A DNA stretch of 64,000 nucleotides from Pseudoalteromonas sp049257235 (GCF_049257235.1 NZ_JBMMUF010000004.1:124001-188000); one strand, 5' to 3'. Counted from the stretch's first letter, positions 1 to 9,515 are shown. The notes: generated by a model not told the origin, from the sequence alone. Program-made: numbers and translations.

Positions 1-1
1 C

Positions 2-859
2 ATTGACGGCCTTGAGTGGATGAGTGCAGAAACTAAAGTTGCAGCCAAAGAGAAATTGAACAAGTTCACTCCGAAAATTGGTTACCCTGATAAGTGGAAA
101 GATTACTCAGCGCTTGAGATTAAAGCAGACGACTTAGCGGGCAACTTCATCCGCCATAGCGAGTGGGCATATGACGACATGCGTAATAAGCTTGGTAAAC
201 CTGTAGATCGCAGTGAGTGGTTCATGACGCCGCAAACAGTAAACGCATACTACAACCCAGTGAACAATGAAATTGTGTTCCCTGCAGCGATTCTACAGCC
301 GCCGTTCTTTAACTTAGAAGCGGATGACGCCGTAAACTACGGTGCAATTGGTGCGGTAATTGGTCACGAGCTAGGTCACGGTTTTGATGACCAAGGCGCG
401 AAGTATGACGGCGACGGTAACCTGCGTAACTGGTGGAGTGAAGATGACTTAGCGCAATTCCAAGAGCGTGGTCAAAAACTAGTGTCGCAATATAACGAGT
501 ACGCACCATTTGAAGATGCGAATGTAAATGGTCAACTGACGCTAGGCGAAAACATCGGTGACCTTGGTGGTTTGACCGTTGCGTATAAAGCATATCAGTT
601 ATCACTTGCTGGTACTGATGCGCCGGTAATCGATGGCTATACGGGTGATCAACGCTTCTTCATGGGTTGGGCGCAAATTTGGCGTCGCAAGTACCGTGAC
701 GAAGAGCTGCGTAATCGTCTTATGACTGATTCACACTCCCCAAGTCATTATCGTGTAATTGGTGTATTGCCAAACATGCCTGAGTTCTACAAAGCGTTTG
801 ACGTTAAAGAAGGCGATGCAATGTACATCAACCCAGAAGAGCGCGTAAAAATCTGGTAA
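2..859 (+). CDS. M13 (neprilysin/PepO-type) metallopeptidase, 3' part only
   Basis: This is the C-terminal part of a zinc metallopeptidase of family M13, which cleaves oligopeptides, usually as a secreted or periplasmic enzyme. The reading frame is open from base 2, before the first ATG at base 20, and the residues there (IDGLEW ahead of MSAETK) fit the M13 pattern, so the gene starts outside the window. The zinc site HELGH is encoded at 365-379, and the third-ligand motif ENIGDLGG starts at 548. Also present are the conserved VNAYYNP segment and the C-terminal stretch with DSHSP and a conserved Arg. The protein ends in KIW, close to the CxxW ending of the family but without the Cys. A hairpin terminator follows. 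Family assignment is confident; the substrate is unknown. Confidence 0.93.
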   Translation: MDGLEWMSAETKVAAKEKLNKFTPKIGYPDKWKDYSALEIKADDLAGNFIRHSEWAYDDMRNKLGKPVDRSEWFMTPQTVNAYYNPVNNEIVFPAAILQPPFFNLEADDAVNYGAIGAVIGHELGHGFDDQGAKYDGDGNLRNWWSEDDLAQFQERGQKLVSQYNEYAPFEDANVNGQLTLGENIGDLGGLTVAYKAYQLSLAGTDAPVIDGYTGDQRFFMGWAQIWRRKYRDEELRNRLMTDSHSPSHYRVIGVLPNMPEFYKAFDVKEGDAMYINPEERVKIW

Positions 860-875
860 TTAAGCGCTTTTTGAC

Positions 876-937
876 AGGCGTTAGTGATTTATTCGCAGCA
901 AAATCAGTTGCTGCAAATAAAGGCTAGCGCCTTTTTT
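876..937 (+). terminator. Intrinsic terminator after the M13 peptidase gene
   Basis: A long two-part hairpin: the outer arms AGGCGTTAG and CTAGCGCCT pair with one G-T wobble, the inner arms GCAGCAA and TTGCTGC pair exactly, and a run of T follows. Confidence 0.8.
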
Positions 938-1044
938 GTGCCTGTTTTATCGCACTTCACCCCCACATTAACGCAACCCCATTGCATCACTTCCTACTTT
1001 TCTACTAAGTTAAATGTCTACCTAAGCAAGAAAAGAGAATAACA

Positions 1045-2754
1045 ATGAAGCGAATAACACGAGGATTATGCTTAGCAGGGATCTCGCTTAGTTTATTATC
1101 ATCAGGACTCACTTTTGCCCAAGATCGGATCACCGGCAAGCAGTTCGCAACGCGCTCTGAAGTCATTGCCACAGAAGCGATGGCTGCCACATCGCAGCCA
1201 TTGGCAACACAAGTTGCACTCGAGGTGATGCGCAAAGGGGGGAATGCTATTGATGCCGCTATTGCAGCTAATGCGATGCTCGGATTGGTTGAGCCTACCG
1301 GTTGTGGTATCGGTGGTGACCTCTTCGCTATTGTTTACTCGGCAGAGGACGGTAAATTACATGGCTTAAACGCATCTGGTCGCTCACCTTTGGGTTTGAG
1401 CTTCGAGCAGATGAAACAGCTGACCAAAGAAGAGGGAAAAATCCCAAGTTACGGCCCGTTACCAGTGTCTGTTCCCGGCGCAGTAGATGGCTGGTTTGAG
1501 CTTCACAAAAAGTTTGGCTCAATGCCCATGGCGCAAATTTTAAAGCCGAGCATTGAGTATGCAGAAAAAGGCTTTCCTGTGAGTGAACTGATTGCGTATT
1601 ACATGCAGCGAAGTGTGTCAGCGCGAGCACAGTATCCAGGTTTCCAGGAAGTCTTTATGCCAGATGGTGAAATGCCACAAAAAGGCGATATTTTTAAAAA
1701 CCCAGCACTCGCTAACACCTATAAACAATTGGCAATGGGCGGTCGTGATGCGTTTTATAAAGGTAAAATTGCTAAAGAAATTGACCGTTACATGAAAGAC
1801 AATGGCGGTTACATTCGCTACGAAGATTTAGAAAATCACACCAGTGAGTGGGTAGAGCCAGTGTCCATTGATTATCGTGGTTATACCTTATGGGAATTAC
1901 CCCCAAATGGCCAAGGGATCGCCGCGCAGCAAATTCTCAATATTCTAGAAGGCTATGACCTGACGAGCATGGGCTTTGATAGCCCTGAGTATATTCATAC
2001 CTTTGTGGAAGCTAAAAAGTTGGCCTTTGCTGACCGCGCTAAATATTATGCTGACCCAGCATTTAGCGACATTCCTGTAGAGCATTTGATTTCGAAGGAA
2101 TATGCAGATGAGCGCCGCAAGCTGATTGACCCTAACAAAGCCATGAAACGTGACCATGCAGGGCCAATTGAAGGGGATACCATTTACCTTACCACTGCCG
2201 ATAAGCACGGTAACATGGTGTCGCTCATTCAGAGTAATTACCGCGGCATGGGTTCGGGAATGACCCCTGAAAAGCTGGGTTTTGTATTACAAAATCGTGG
2301 TGAAATGTTCTCTTTACAACAAGGGCACCTCAATCAATACGAACCAGGGAAACGTCCATTTCACACAATTATTCCCGCCTTTGTTACCAAAGAGGGCAAG
2401 CCCTACATGAGTTATGGCGTCATGGGTGGCGCGACTCAGCCACAAATGCATGCGCAGATCCTTATCAACATGATTGATTTTGGTATGAACCTGCAAGAAG
2501 CAGGGGATGCTCCGCGTATCTTGCACTCAGGTTCAAGCCAGCCTACCGATGAAATCATGACAGATGGTGGATATGTGTCTCTGGAAAATGGTTTTAGTAT
2601 GGAAACACGACGCGAACTGATGAAAAAAGGACATATTTTGCGTGAAGCTGTGGGGCCGTATGGCGGGTACCAAGCTATTTTAAAAGATTTAAGCAACGGC
2701 GTTTATTATGGTGCCTCTGAATCACGTAAAGACGGCCAAGCTGCTGGTTACTAA
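1045..2754 (+). CDS. ggt: Gamma-glutamyltransferase family enzyme, exported
   Basis: Gamma-glutamyltransferase (family T3, Ntn hydrolase) cleaves or transfers the gamma-glutamyl group of glutathione and related compounds, typically in the periplasm. The 569-residue protein begins with a Sec signal peptide (MKRITRGL, a hydrophobic core, then TFAQD). The large-subunit part has the family segment GGNAIDAAIAANAMLGLVEP and later GCGIGGD. The autocatalytic/nucleophile Thr is most likely Thr379 in GDTIYLTT, where the precursor would split into two subunits; the following residue is Ile rather than the common Thr. A glycine-rich GMGSGMTP follows. The start has an AAGAGAA ribosome site six bases upstream. 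It appears monocistronic, with terminators on both sides. Related cephalosporin acylases share the fold, so the substrate is not settled. Confidence 0.92.
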   Translation: MKRITRGLCLAGISLSLLSSGLTFAQDRITGKQFATRSEVIATEAMAATSQPLATQVALEVMRKGGNAIDAAIAANAMLGLVEPTGCGIGGDLFAIVYSAEDGKLHGLNASGRSPLGLSFEQMKQLTKEEGKIPSYGPLPVSVPGAVDGWFELHKKFGSMPMAQILKPSIEYAEKGFPVSELIAYYMQRSVSARAQYPGFQEVFMPDGEMPQKGDIFKNPALANTYKQLAMGGRDAFYKGKIAKEIDRYMKDNGGYIRYEDLENHTSEWVEPVSIDYRGYTLWELPPNGQGIAAQQILNILEGYDLTSMGFDSPEYIHTFVEAKKLAFADRAKYYADPAFSDIPVEHLISKEYADERRKLIDPNKAMKRDHAGPIEGDTIYLTTADKHGNMVSLIQSNYRGMGSGMTPEKLGFVLQNRGEMFSLQQGHLNQYEPGKRPFHTIIPAFVTKEGKPYMSYGVMGGATQPQMHAQILINMIDFGMNLQEAGDAPRILHSGSSQPTDEIMTDGGYVSLENGFSMETRRELMKKGHILREAVGPYGGYQAILKDLSNGVYYGASESRKDGQAAGY

Positions 2755-2772
2755 AATAAAAAAGTGTTTCTG

Positions 2773-2796
2773 AAGGCGGCTTAGGCCGCCTTTTTT
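2773..2796 (+). terminator. Intrinsic terminator after ggt
   Basis: Perfect hairpin AAGGCGGC-TTAG-GCCGCCTT followed by T residues, 19 bases after the ggt stop codon. Confidence 0.9.
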
Positions 2797-2834
2797 ATAT
2801 CTTATGCAATGCAAAATGGTTAAAAATTAACGCA

Positions 2835-2852
2835 AATGATAGCGCTGTCATT
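2835..2852. promoter_or_regulatory. NagR-like (LacI-family) operator upstream of the chitobiase gene
   Basis: The 18-bp near-palindrome AATGATAGCGCTGTCATT lies about 60 bases upstream of the hexosaminidase start. The identical sequence recurs upstream of nagP at 5645-5662. It closely resembles the published NagR box of Xanthomonas (AATGACARCGYTGTCATT) and has the central CG dyad of LacI-family operators. Control by N-acetylglucosamine is inferred from this match and from the two target genes. Confidence 0.82.
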
Positions 2853-2912
2853 TTTATTTTTATATGATGTTAATCATCGCATCGAAACGATAATGAACAA
2901 CTGAGGGTAGAA

Positions 2913-5564
2913 GTGAAAATAGTAACACCGAGCATAATCGCCGCATTAATGATGCCATTTGCATCTGTTGCCCAGTTAACGCAACAGCAAGTGAATGAGT
3001 TTGCTAAAGAAACTGAGCTGATGTTCTCGGTGCAAAGTAACTTCCATAACGAAGATAAAAGCTTTCTCGGTACTATCACCGTGACAAATCGTTCTGATGT
3101 TGCCCTACCCGCAGGCGAGCAAGATTGGCAAATATACCTGCACAGTGTGCGTAAAATGACACAAGGGATCAGTCAGGGGCTATACATTGAGCATGTTAAT
3201 GGTGATTTGCACCGCCTAACTCCGACTAAGGATTTTCCCGGTTTAGCGCCAGGGGAAACATTAAAAGTACCCTTTGAAGCCGCGGTTTGGATAGTTGCAT
3301 ACAGTGACTTTATGCCCAGAGCCTTTATTGTTTCAGGTGATAGCAAGCCTGCTATTTTTACTAATACCGACTCTGAAGACTTTACTGACTTTGTCGCCCC
3401 GCTCACACAAGAACAGCAGTTGCGCCGTTATAGCCAGCCGCACGATCAAACGGTGCTCGCTGATGCGCGAATGCGTTTTGAGCGCAACCAAGCAAATACC
3501 ACGACTCATTTTGATGAGGCGAATCCGCGCATTATACCCAAGCCACGCAATCTTGATTTCAGAAAAGGCTCACTGGGCTTAAATGAGCAGTGGCAAATCC
3601 GCTATGCGGGCCAGTTAGAGTCTGAGGTAAAGTTGCTTCAAGATGATTTGGCGAGTAAATACACGCTGCAGCTCAGTGCCCACCCTGATCATATTCAACC
3701 ACCAAAGAGCAAACTACTTTCAATAACAATTGATAAGCACATCGCCAACGCCGAAGGTTACCAATTAAAGATTGGCAAAGAGCGAATAGACATTATCGGT
3801 GCGGATAATGCGGGTGCTTTCTATGGTATGCAAAGCTTGCTGGCACTTCTGCCTGCCAATGGTGAGTTGATACTGCCGTATGTAAATATTACCGATGCAC
3901 CGCGATACCCATGGCGCGGCATGCACTACGATAACGGGCGAAACTTTCATGGCAAAGAAGCCATGTTTAAGCTCGTTGAGCAGATGGCACGTTATAAAAT
4001 GAACCGCTTACATTGGCACTTCTCAGAAGATGAAGGGTGGCGGTTAGAAATTCCTGGGCTATCAGAGTTAACTGAAGTAGGGGCGTACCGTTGTTTCGAT
4101 TTGGCTGAAAACGAGTGTTTACTTACGCAGCTTGGCACAGGCCCGTTTAAATCCGGCTCGGGAAATGGTTATATGAGCCGCAGCGATTTTATTGAGCTGT
4201 TACAGTTTGCCAAAGCGAGGCATGTAGAGATCATTCCAGAAATTGAAGGGCCAGGCCATGCGCGCGCGTCAATTAAAGCAATGGAAGCGCGTTATCGTAA
4301 ACTTAAAGAAGATGCTGAGCGCCAAGCACAAAATACACTTTTCAATCAGCAGTTAGGCGCGCAAGAAACATCAAGTGCCGATTTATCTAAAGCCACGCAG
4401 TATCTACTCACAGATCCTAAAGACACGTCCAGCTACATTACCGTGCAGAACTACACAGATAATTCTATGAACGTATGTATGGACTCAACCTATGCCTTTA
4501 TTGATAAGGTTACCTACGAATTACAGCAAATGTATCGAGAGGCTGGCACTAAGCTGACGTATTTACATATTGGTGGCGATGAAGTGGGGGCGGGTTCTTG
4601 GGTGGGTTCGCCAGCCTGTCAGGCGTTATTCGCTCAGCCTAACAATGGTGTTGCTGGTGTGGCGGATTTAAAACCTTATTTCACCAAACGCGTGGCAGAT
4701 CTGTTGCACAAGCGCGGGATATCTCCGGGTATCTGGGAAGATGGCATTATGTATGACAAGGTGAATTCATTTAATCGCGATGAATATGCGAACAAAACCT
4801 TCTTTACTAATGCGTGGGACAATATTTGGGAGTGGGGGGTAGCAGATAGGGCATACCGCCTAGCAAACTCGGGTTATCAGGTGGTGCTCTCTCATGGTAC
4901 GCACTTGTACTTTGACCACCCATATGAAGCGCACCCCGCTGAGCGCGGTTATTACTGGGCGACCCGCTATATCGATACCCAAAAGGTGTTTGGTTATATG
5001 CCAGATGATGTGTATGCCAATGCGGATTACACTCGTACACGAGAGAAAATAGACAATCTTGAGGCGTTGGTCGGCCGTCCAATGCCGGCTTTGCAAAAGC
5101 CTGAGAATATTCTCGGTATGCAAGGTCAAGTGTGGTCTGAAACCATACGCACGGAACAGCAAATGCTCGAGATGGTCTTTCCTCGTATGCTCGCTGTAGC
5201 AGAGCGTGCTTGGAATAAGGCTTCTTGGGAAGGAGAACAACCCAATGCACAGCAGCGCCAGCAAGATTGGCAGAGGTTTGCTGCCACGCTAGCTAAAAAA
5301 GAATTACCTAAATTAGATCGTGACGGCATTGCCTTGCGTCTCCCTGTGCCGGGCGCTGTAATCAAAGATGGTAAGCTGCATGCGAATGTGGCCTTTGCAG
5401 GCTTAGCACTGCAATACAGCGTTGATAATGGCGCGACATGGTTGAGTTATCATTCACCAGTGAGTGTGCCGAGCAAGGGGGATGTGTTGGTTCGTTCGCG
5501 TATTAATGATCAGGTGAGTCGAGCAGCTCGCGTCACGTTTTCAGCAGTTCAAGCAAGTTACTAA
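2913..5564 (+). CDS. Family GH20 beta-N-acetylhexosaminidase (chitobiase)
   Basis: Releases N-acetylglucosamine from the non-reducing end of chitin oligosaccharides, probably in the periplasm or outer membrane. The 883-residue protein has the four-domain chitobiase layout: a signal peptide (residues 1 to about 20), an N-terminal carbohydrate-binding CHB_HEX domain (about 25-170), a GH20b domain (about 205-330), the catalytic TIM barrel (about 330-760, opening at YPWRGMHYDNGRNF) and a C-terminal CHB_HEX-type domain (about 805-880). The catalytic Asp-Glu pair is D556-E557 in HIGGDEV. The start is GTG, supported by GAGGG six bases upstream; an in-frame ATG lies only further in. It sits directly behind a NagR-like operator and ahead of nagP, forming a chitin-sugar utilisation unit. 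Confidence 0.96.
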   Translation: MKIVTPSIIAALMMPFASVAQLTQQQVNEFAKETELMFSVQSNFHNEDKSFLGTITVTNRSDVALPAGEQDWQIYLHSVRKMTQGISQGLYIEHVNGDLHRLTPTKDFPGLAPGETLKVPFEAAVWIVAYSDFMPRAFIVSGDSKPAIFTNTDSEDFTDFVAPLTQEQQLRRYSQPHDQTVLADARMRFERNQANTTTHFDEANPRIIPKPRNLDFRKGSLGLNEQWQIRYAGQLESEVKLLQDDLASKYTLQLSAHPDHIQPPKSKLLSITIDKHIANAEGYQLKIGKERIDIIGADNAGAFYGMQSLLALLPANGELILPYVNITDAPRYPWRGMHYDNGRNFHGKEAMFKLVEQMARYKMNRLHWHFSEDEGWRLEIPGLSELTEVGAYRCFDLAENECLLTQLGTGPFKSGSGNGYMSRSDFIELLQFAKARHVEIIPEIEGPGHARASIKAMEARYRKLKEDAERQAQNTLFNQQLGAQETSSADLSKATQYLLTDPKDTSSYITVQNYTDNSMNVCMDSTYAFIDKVTYELQQMYREAGTKLTYLHIGGDEVGAGSWVGSPACQALFAQPNNGVAGVADLKPYFTKRVADLLHKRGISPGIWEDGIMYDKVNSFNRDEYANKTFFTNAWDNIWEWGVADRAYRLANSGYQVVLSHGTHLYFDHPYEAHPAERGYYWATRYIDTQKVFGYMPDDVYANADYTRTREKIDNLEALVGRPMPALQKPENILGMQGQVWSETIRTEQQMLEMVFPRMLAVAERAWNKASWEGEQPNAQQRQQDWQRFAATLAKKELPKLDRDGIALRLPVPGAVIKDGKLHANVAFAGLALQYSVDNGATWLSYHSPVSVPSKGDVLVRSRINDQVSRAARVTFSAVQASY

Positions 5565-5644
5565 TTCATAATACATTGATTTTAAATTGCTTATTTGGTG
5601 AGGCTAAATCTAACTAGTCAAGCTGAGATAATTAACGTAAAGTA

Positions 5645-5662
5645 AATGATAGCGCTGTCATT
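5645..5662. promoter_or_regulatory. NagR-like operator upstream of nagP
   Basis: Exact second copy of the 18-bp AATGATAGCGCTGTCATT element found upstream of the chitobiase gene, about 140 bases before the nagP start. The duplicate site implies that nagP has its own promoter under the same regulator rather than depending only on read-through. No regulator gene is in the window. Confidence 0.82.
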
Positions 5663-5803
5663 TTGTTGATGAGTCATACGATAAAATGTACAAAGAATAA
5701 AAATGAAGCTGTTGTGGTGCACTCAACATCCAGATGCGCATGCATCTAGGGTTATCGCAATAGCTGTTTTGATGATATAAAAATCCGACAACGAGAAGAT
5801 TTT

Positions 5804-7111
5804 ATGGAAGCCACAGTGTCTACAACCAACAAAACAAGCAACTTTGTGCCTATGGCTATAGTTGCAACCCTCTTTTTCATTTTAGGGTTTGCAACATGGT
5901 TAAATGGCTCTTTGATGCCTTACCTTAAGCAAATTCTAGACTTGACGCCGTTGCAGGCTTCATTGATTTTGTTCTCTTTCTACATCGCAGTAACCTTTAC
6001 CGCAGTGCCATCGGCGATGATCATTCGTAAAATTGGCTACAAGAATGGTATGGCGTTGGGAATGGCGGTGATGATGCTTGCCGGCCTTTTGTATGTGCCA
6101 GCCGCTAAAACACAGGTCTTTGCGTTATTCTTATTTGCGCAATTAGTGATGGGCGCGGGACAAACGCTACTGCAAACTGCTGTTAACCCTTATGTTGTGC
6201 GTATAGGCCCTGAAGAGTCAGCAGCCGCACGTGTGAGCGTGATGGGAATTCTCAATAAGGGCGCAGGAGTTCTCGCACCTTGGGTTTTCACCGCACTGAT
6301 CCTGAGTAACTTTACAGGGTTAGTAGGTAAAGAGCTGACACAGGCCGAAATAGATGCCATGGCTAATAGCCTGATCCTTCCTTATATCGGCATGGCGTTA
6401 TTCATTGGCGCCTTGGCACTTGCTGTGAAGTTTTCACCTTTGCCGGAGCTCGTAGATGATGAAGAGCAAAATCAAGAAAAAGGCCAAGTGAAGGCTGCAT
6501 TATCTCGTCCAAGTTTGGCGTTAGGTGTGGTGGCGTTATTTGTGTATGTTGCGGTTGAAGTAATCGCGGGCGACACAATTGGTACGTTTGCGCTCGCCTT
6601 GGGTGTTGAAAAATATAGTGTTATGACTTCTTACACCATGATCTGTATGGTGATTGGTTATGCCCTTGGTATTGCGCTTATTCCGCGTATTATTTCGCAA
6701 CAAACGGCATTAACCGTATCGGCGATATTGGGATGCGTGCTGACCTTAGCCATCGTTTTTGGTGATACGCAATCAACGGTGATTGCTACTATGATTTTGG
6801 TGCCTTTTGGAGCCGTAGCATTACCGGATCCGTTGGTATTAATCGCAGTATTGGGCTTTGCTAATGCGATTGTATGGCCAGCAGTGTGGCCGTTGGCTCT
6901 ATCAGGTTTAGGTAAACTTACCAGCGTTGGCTCAGGATTGCTGATTATGGGGATCGCCGGTGGTGCGTTTGGCCCTCTATTTTGGGGACTGGCGAGTGGT
7001 TCCCAAGGTACTGCGCAAGGACAACAAGGCGCATATTTAGTGATGTTGCCTTGTTATCTCTTCATTCTTTTCTATGCTGTAAAAGGCCATAAGATGACGT
7101 CATGGAAATAA
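5804..7111 (+). CDS. nagP: N-acetylglucosamine MFS permease (NagP/FucP-like)
   Basis: Inner-membrane sugar-proton symporter of the FucP branch of the major facilitator superfamily; in Alteromonadales this type (NagP) imports N-acetylglucosamine. The 435-residue protein has about twelve hydrophobic segments, the early motif FILGFATWLNGSLMPYLK typical of this branch, a RKIGYKNGM loop between helices 2 and 3, and QTAVNPYVVRIGP in the middle of the N-terminal half. The start ATG has GAGAAG six bases upstream. It follows the chitobiase gene and carries its own NagR-like operator, so the pair couples oligosaccharide cleavage to monosaccharide uptake. Downstream it converges with yjjG on a shared hairpin terminator. 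Confidence 0.92.
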   Translation: MEATVSTTNKTSNFVPMAIVATLFFILGFATWLNGSLMPYLKQILDLTPLQASLILFSFYIAVTFTAVPSAMIIRKIGYKNGMALGMAVMMLAGLLYVPAAKTQVFALFLFAQLVMGAGQTLLQTAVNPYVVRIGPEESAAARVSVMGILNKGAGVLAPWVFTALILSNFTGLVGKELTQAEIDAMANSLILPYIGMALFIGALALAVKFSPLPELVDDEEQNQEKGQVKAALSRPSLALGVVALFVYVAVEVIAGDTIGTFALALGVEKYSVMTSYTMICMVIGYALGIALIPRIISQQTALTVSAILGCVLTLAIVFGDTQSTVIATMILVPFGAVALPDPLVLIAVLGFANAIVWPAVWPLALSGLGKLTSVGSGLLIMGIAGGAFGPLFWGLASGSQGTAQGQQGAYLVMLPCYLFILFYAVKGHKMTSWK

Positions 7112-7164
7112 TGCGGTCGTTTGAGGCAGATCTATCTCCAATTTTTTGAAACCATCCCATGTGA

Positions 7165-7191
7165 AATGCCAGCGAATGCTGGCATTTTTTT
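7165..7191. terminator. Bidirectional terminator between nagP and yjjG
   Basis: Hairpin AAATGCCAGC-GAAT-GCTGGCATTT with T residues on the plus strand and A residues before it, so it can serve both converging genes. It overlaps the yjjG stop codon by two bases. Confidence 0.85.
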
Positions 7192-7873
7192 ATTTCTCAA
7201 TATCAAGTAATAGACTACGTAACTGACACAAAGATCGCACTTCAAAAGTGGGTGTTAAATGTTCAGGTGCAGTTTTGTCTAAGCGATTGAGCCAACACGT
7301 GTCTATACCTGCGTTGATACCCCCTTGAATATCCGACTCGAGGGTATCACCAACCATTAAAATATGCTCTTTTGGGGGATTACCCATTAACTCAAAGGCA
7401 TGCTCGAACACGGCCATGTGCGGTTTTGCATAGCCCACTTGCTCGGAAATCACTAACCACTCAAAGGTATCTTTCAGACCTGTCTTTTGCAAACGAGCAC
7501 GTTGCAGCTCAGTAAAACCATTGGTGATGATCCCAAGTTTCGCCCTACCTCTTAGGGAATTGAGTAACTCTATTGCGCCGGGAAGAGGTTGGCAGATATT
7601 CGCCATGGCTTCCATAAATTTAAGGTTGAGTGTGCTTGGGGCTATATCTAAACGCTCAGCCCACAGCATGAAACGCTGTTCTTGCAGATGTTTGGCAGAG
7701 ATTTCATTATTTTGATACTGCACCCACAAAGGCTTATTCACGCGCTGAAATTCGTGATAATCGGCATCGGTGAAATTAACGCCCAGCGTGTTAAAAAGTG
7801 CCTGCAAACCCGCAAGGGCGTCGAAGTGGAACAGAGTTTCGTCGGCATCAAACAAAATCCATGGATAACGCAT
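7190..7873 (-). CDS. yjjG: HAD-family pyrimidine 5'-nucleotidase YjjG
   Basis: House-cleaning nucleotidase that dephosphorylates pyrimidine and non-canonical nucleoside monophosphates in the cytoplasm. The 227-residue protein matches E. coli YjjG along its length: HAD motif I FDADETLF with nucleophile Asp9 and Asp11, VNKPLWVQYQN in the cap region, motif II GIITNGF, the motif III Lys in GYAKPH, and motif IV VGDTLESDIQGG. The start codon overlaps the yjjX stop by one base (TAATG on the minus strand), so the two are likely translationally coupled. The pairing makes sense because both remove aberrant nucleotides. Confidence 0.94.
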   Translation of the reverse strand: MRYPWILFDADETLFHFDALAGLQALFNTLGVNFTDADYHEFQRVNKPLWVQYQNNEISAKHLQEQRFMLWAERLDIAPSTLNLKFMEAMANICQPLPGAIELLNSLRGRAKLGIITNGFTELQRARLQKTGLKDTFEWLVISEQVGYAKPHMAVFEHAFELMGNPPKEHILMVGDTLESDIQGGINAGIDTCWLNRLDKTAPEHLTPTFEVRSLCQLRSLLLDIEK

Positions 7874-8433
7874 TAGCAGCTCGCAGCAAACAAAGTTGGG
7901 TGGTTAAAAGGTGCCATGGCAAGGGTGAGTGCTTGTTGATAAGTGCTTTGGCGCGTTGCATGGCCATTGGTTAGCAGCGCCATTGCACCACCTTGCTGTT
8001 TGATATTGGTGGTGTTGAATGCTTCATCCATCACATCACCGAGTTCTTGGCCTTGTTCAAGTTTGCTGTATAGAGATGCGGGAAGTGGCAAATTACAACT
8101 ACGGCCAACACTGGATGCGCCTTTGTGCGCGATGACAACATAAGCAAATGTGGCGGTGCCATAATCAAAACGTGCCGCGCCACCTTCCATCGCCATGTAA
8201 AAATCGGCCTCATAATGTTCTTGGCAATATGCAACACGATTTTTGGCACCTAATAATGTATCCGTCTCGCCTAAAGGTTGGTCGGCAACCCCCGATGGTG
8301 CATCAACACCTTGGCATTCAATGTCATGGTTGGGGAAATAGGTGGCCAAAGTGGCTTTCGCAGCATTTATTTTTACAGGGTTCTTTGAGCCGACAATCAG
8401 GGTTAAGCATTTTATTTCGTTGCCAAGGGCCAT
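7873..8433 (-). CDS. yjjX: Inosine/xanthosine triphosphatase YjjX
   Basis: Hydrolyses ITP and XTP (non-canonical purine triphosphates) so that they are not built into nucleic acids. The 186-residue protein carries the family hallmarks GSKNPVKINAAK near the N-terminus, VADQPLGETDTLLGAKNRV, MAMEGG, and LPLPASLYSKLEQGQELGDVMD in the second half. No strong ribosome site is seen at the annotated ATG; the product has about 10 extra N-terminal residues compared with E. coli YjjX but no better start. It overlaps yjjG by one base and follows the HDOD gene after 71 bases without a visible terminator, so the three may be cotranscribed. Confidence 0.92.
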   Translation of the reverse strand: MALGNEIKCLTLIVGSKNPVKINAAKATLATYFPNHDIECQGVDAPSGVADQPLGETDTLLGAKNRVAYCQEHYEADFYMAMEGGAARFDYGTATFAYVVIAHKGASSVGRSCNLPLPASLYSKLEQGQELGDVMDEAFNTTNIKQQGGAMALLTNGHATRQSTYQQALTLAMAPFNHPTLFAASC

Positions 8434-8504
8434 TATACGTACCAGTAGGAAATCATGGCATCAGTGTAACATGGCCATTGCAAAATAGTGGTGGGGGATA
8501 CACG

Positions 8505-9362
8505 TTAATCTGTGTTGTAAATAAGTAGTGATTCACCGGCGTTAACGTATTTTTCGTACTCGCTTTCTTGCCAGTCTAGTGTTTTCAGTATTTTTGGTTT
8601 GAGGGTTGCCCAATGATTAATGTTGCGAAAACGTTTGTGGACGTGGGCAATGTTTTCCGCAACTTTGAGTATTGAGTAATATATCTTTTCTTCTTGCGTA
8701 TGCGGTTCATCCAAAAAATCAATATCGTGATGACGCAGTACCGTGCTGCACAATATTCTCGGCAAGTGCCAAGAGTGAGCCATGTAAAAGCCCAAAATTG
8801 CATGGTTACACGGATAGCGCTTGTCTTCTAATTCGGTGAGGCAGGTGCTGATGCTGTCGTTTGCCTCGTTGAGCACATCGACATAATCTGGAAAGTTCAT
8901 AGCCATCATTGGGATGCCTATGTCATGGAATAGTCCCAGCGTTTGGAGATTATCTGTTGGAATGGTTTTTTGCTTTATAGCTTGTCCTAAATAACCACAT
9001 AACCGAGAAATTTCAGTTGATGTATCCCAAAACCGCGCAAGCGATATGCAGCTGTTTTCTTGGCGAAAAATCTGCTTTAGCAGGTAGCGTGAAGTGATAT
9101 GGCTAATGGTGTTAAGGCCAAGCAAAATGACCGCGTATTTGATGTCGGCAATTTCTGGTTCTGGAGCAAAGCCGGGTGTATTCACAACGCGCAACACAGC
9201 AGCCGACATTGCTACATCGGCAGCAATCAGCTCACTGACCTTATCGAGACAAGGTTCAGGTTGATTTAATTCTTCTTGTAAGTGATGTAAAGCTTTCGGC
9301 TTTACTGGCAATTTAAAGCCAGCTTCTAGCTGTGAAAGTATTTGCTCATCAATACGTTGCAT
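8505..9362 (-). CDS. HDOD-domain signalling protein
   Basis: The HDOD domain (residues about 13-215) is a degenerate relative of HD phosphohydrolases found in bacterial signalling proteins. The protein is 285 residues, cytoplasmic, with no signal peptide or membrane segment. Seen features are KPKALHHLQEEL at the start, the ISHITSRYLL helix, GLFHDIG (an HD-like pair) and LRHHDIDF later. No output domain such as GGDEF or EAL is attached; the last 70 residues are unassigned. The start is supported by a GGGGG ribosome site four bases before the ATG. It is divergent from the thioredoxin-like gene. Its specific partner or pathway cannot be read from the sequence. Confidence 0.88.
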   Translation of the reverse strand: MQRIDEQILSQLEAGFKLPVKPKALHHLQEELNQPEPCLDKVSELIAADVAMSAAVLRVVNTPGFAPEPEIADIKYAVILLGLNTISHITSRYLLKQIFRQENSCISLARFWDTSTEISRLCGYLGQAIKQKTIPTDNLQTLGLFHDIGIPMMAMNFPDYVDVLNEANDSISTCLTELEDKRYPCNHAILGFYMAHSWHLPRILCSTVLRHHDIDFLDEPHTQEEKIYYSILKVAENIAHVHKRFRNINHWATLKPKILKTLDWQESEYEKYVNAGESLLIYNTD

Positions 9363-9515
9363 ACTACCCCCGCGTTTGTAAGCCTAAGTTTAGCCGAATT
9401 AATCAACAACACACCAGTAAATACATGAATTATCTGTATTTGTTTAAAATAAAGAGACAATTTAACGTTATCAGTTCATACTCGAGAGTAATTTTTACAA
9501 GGAGATAAAAACACC

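Noticed and set aside
4807..5250. Two overlapping minus-strand frames of 134-147 residues opposite the chitobiase gene
   Set aside because: They overlap each other and the well-supported GH20 catalytic domain; no family motif.
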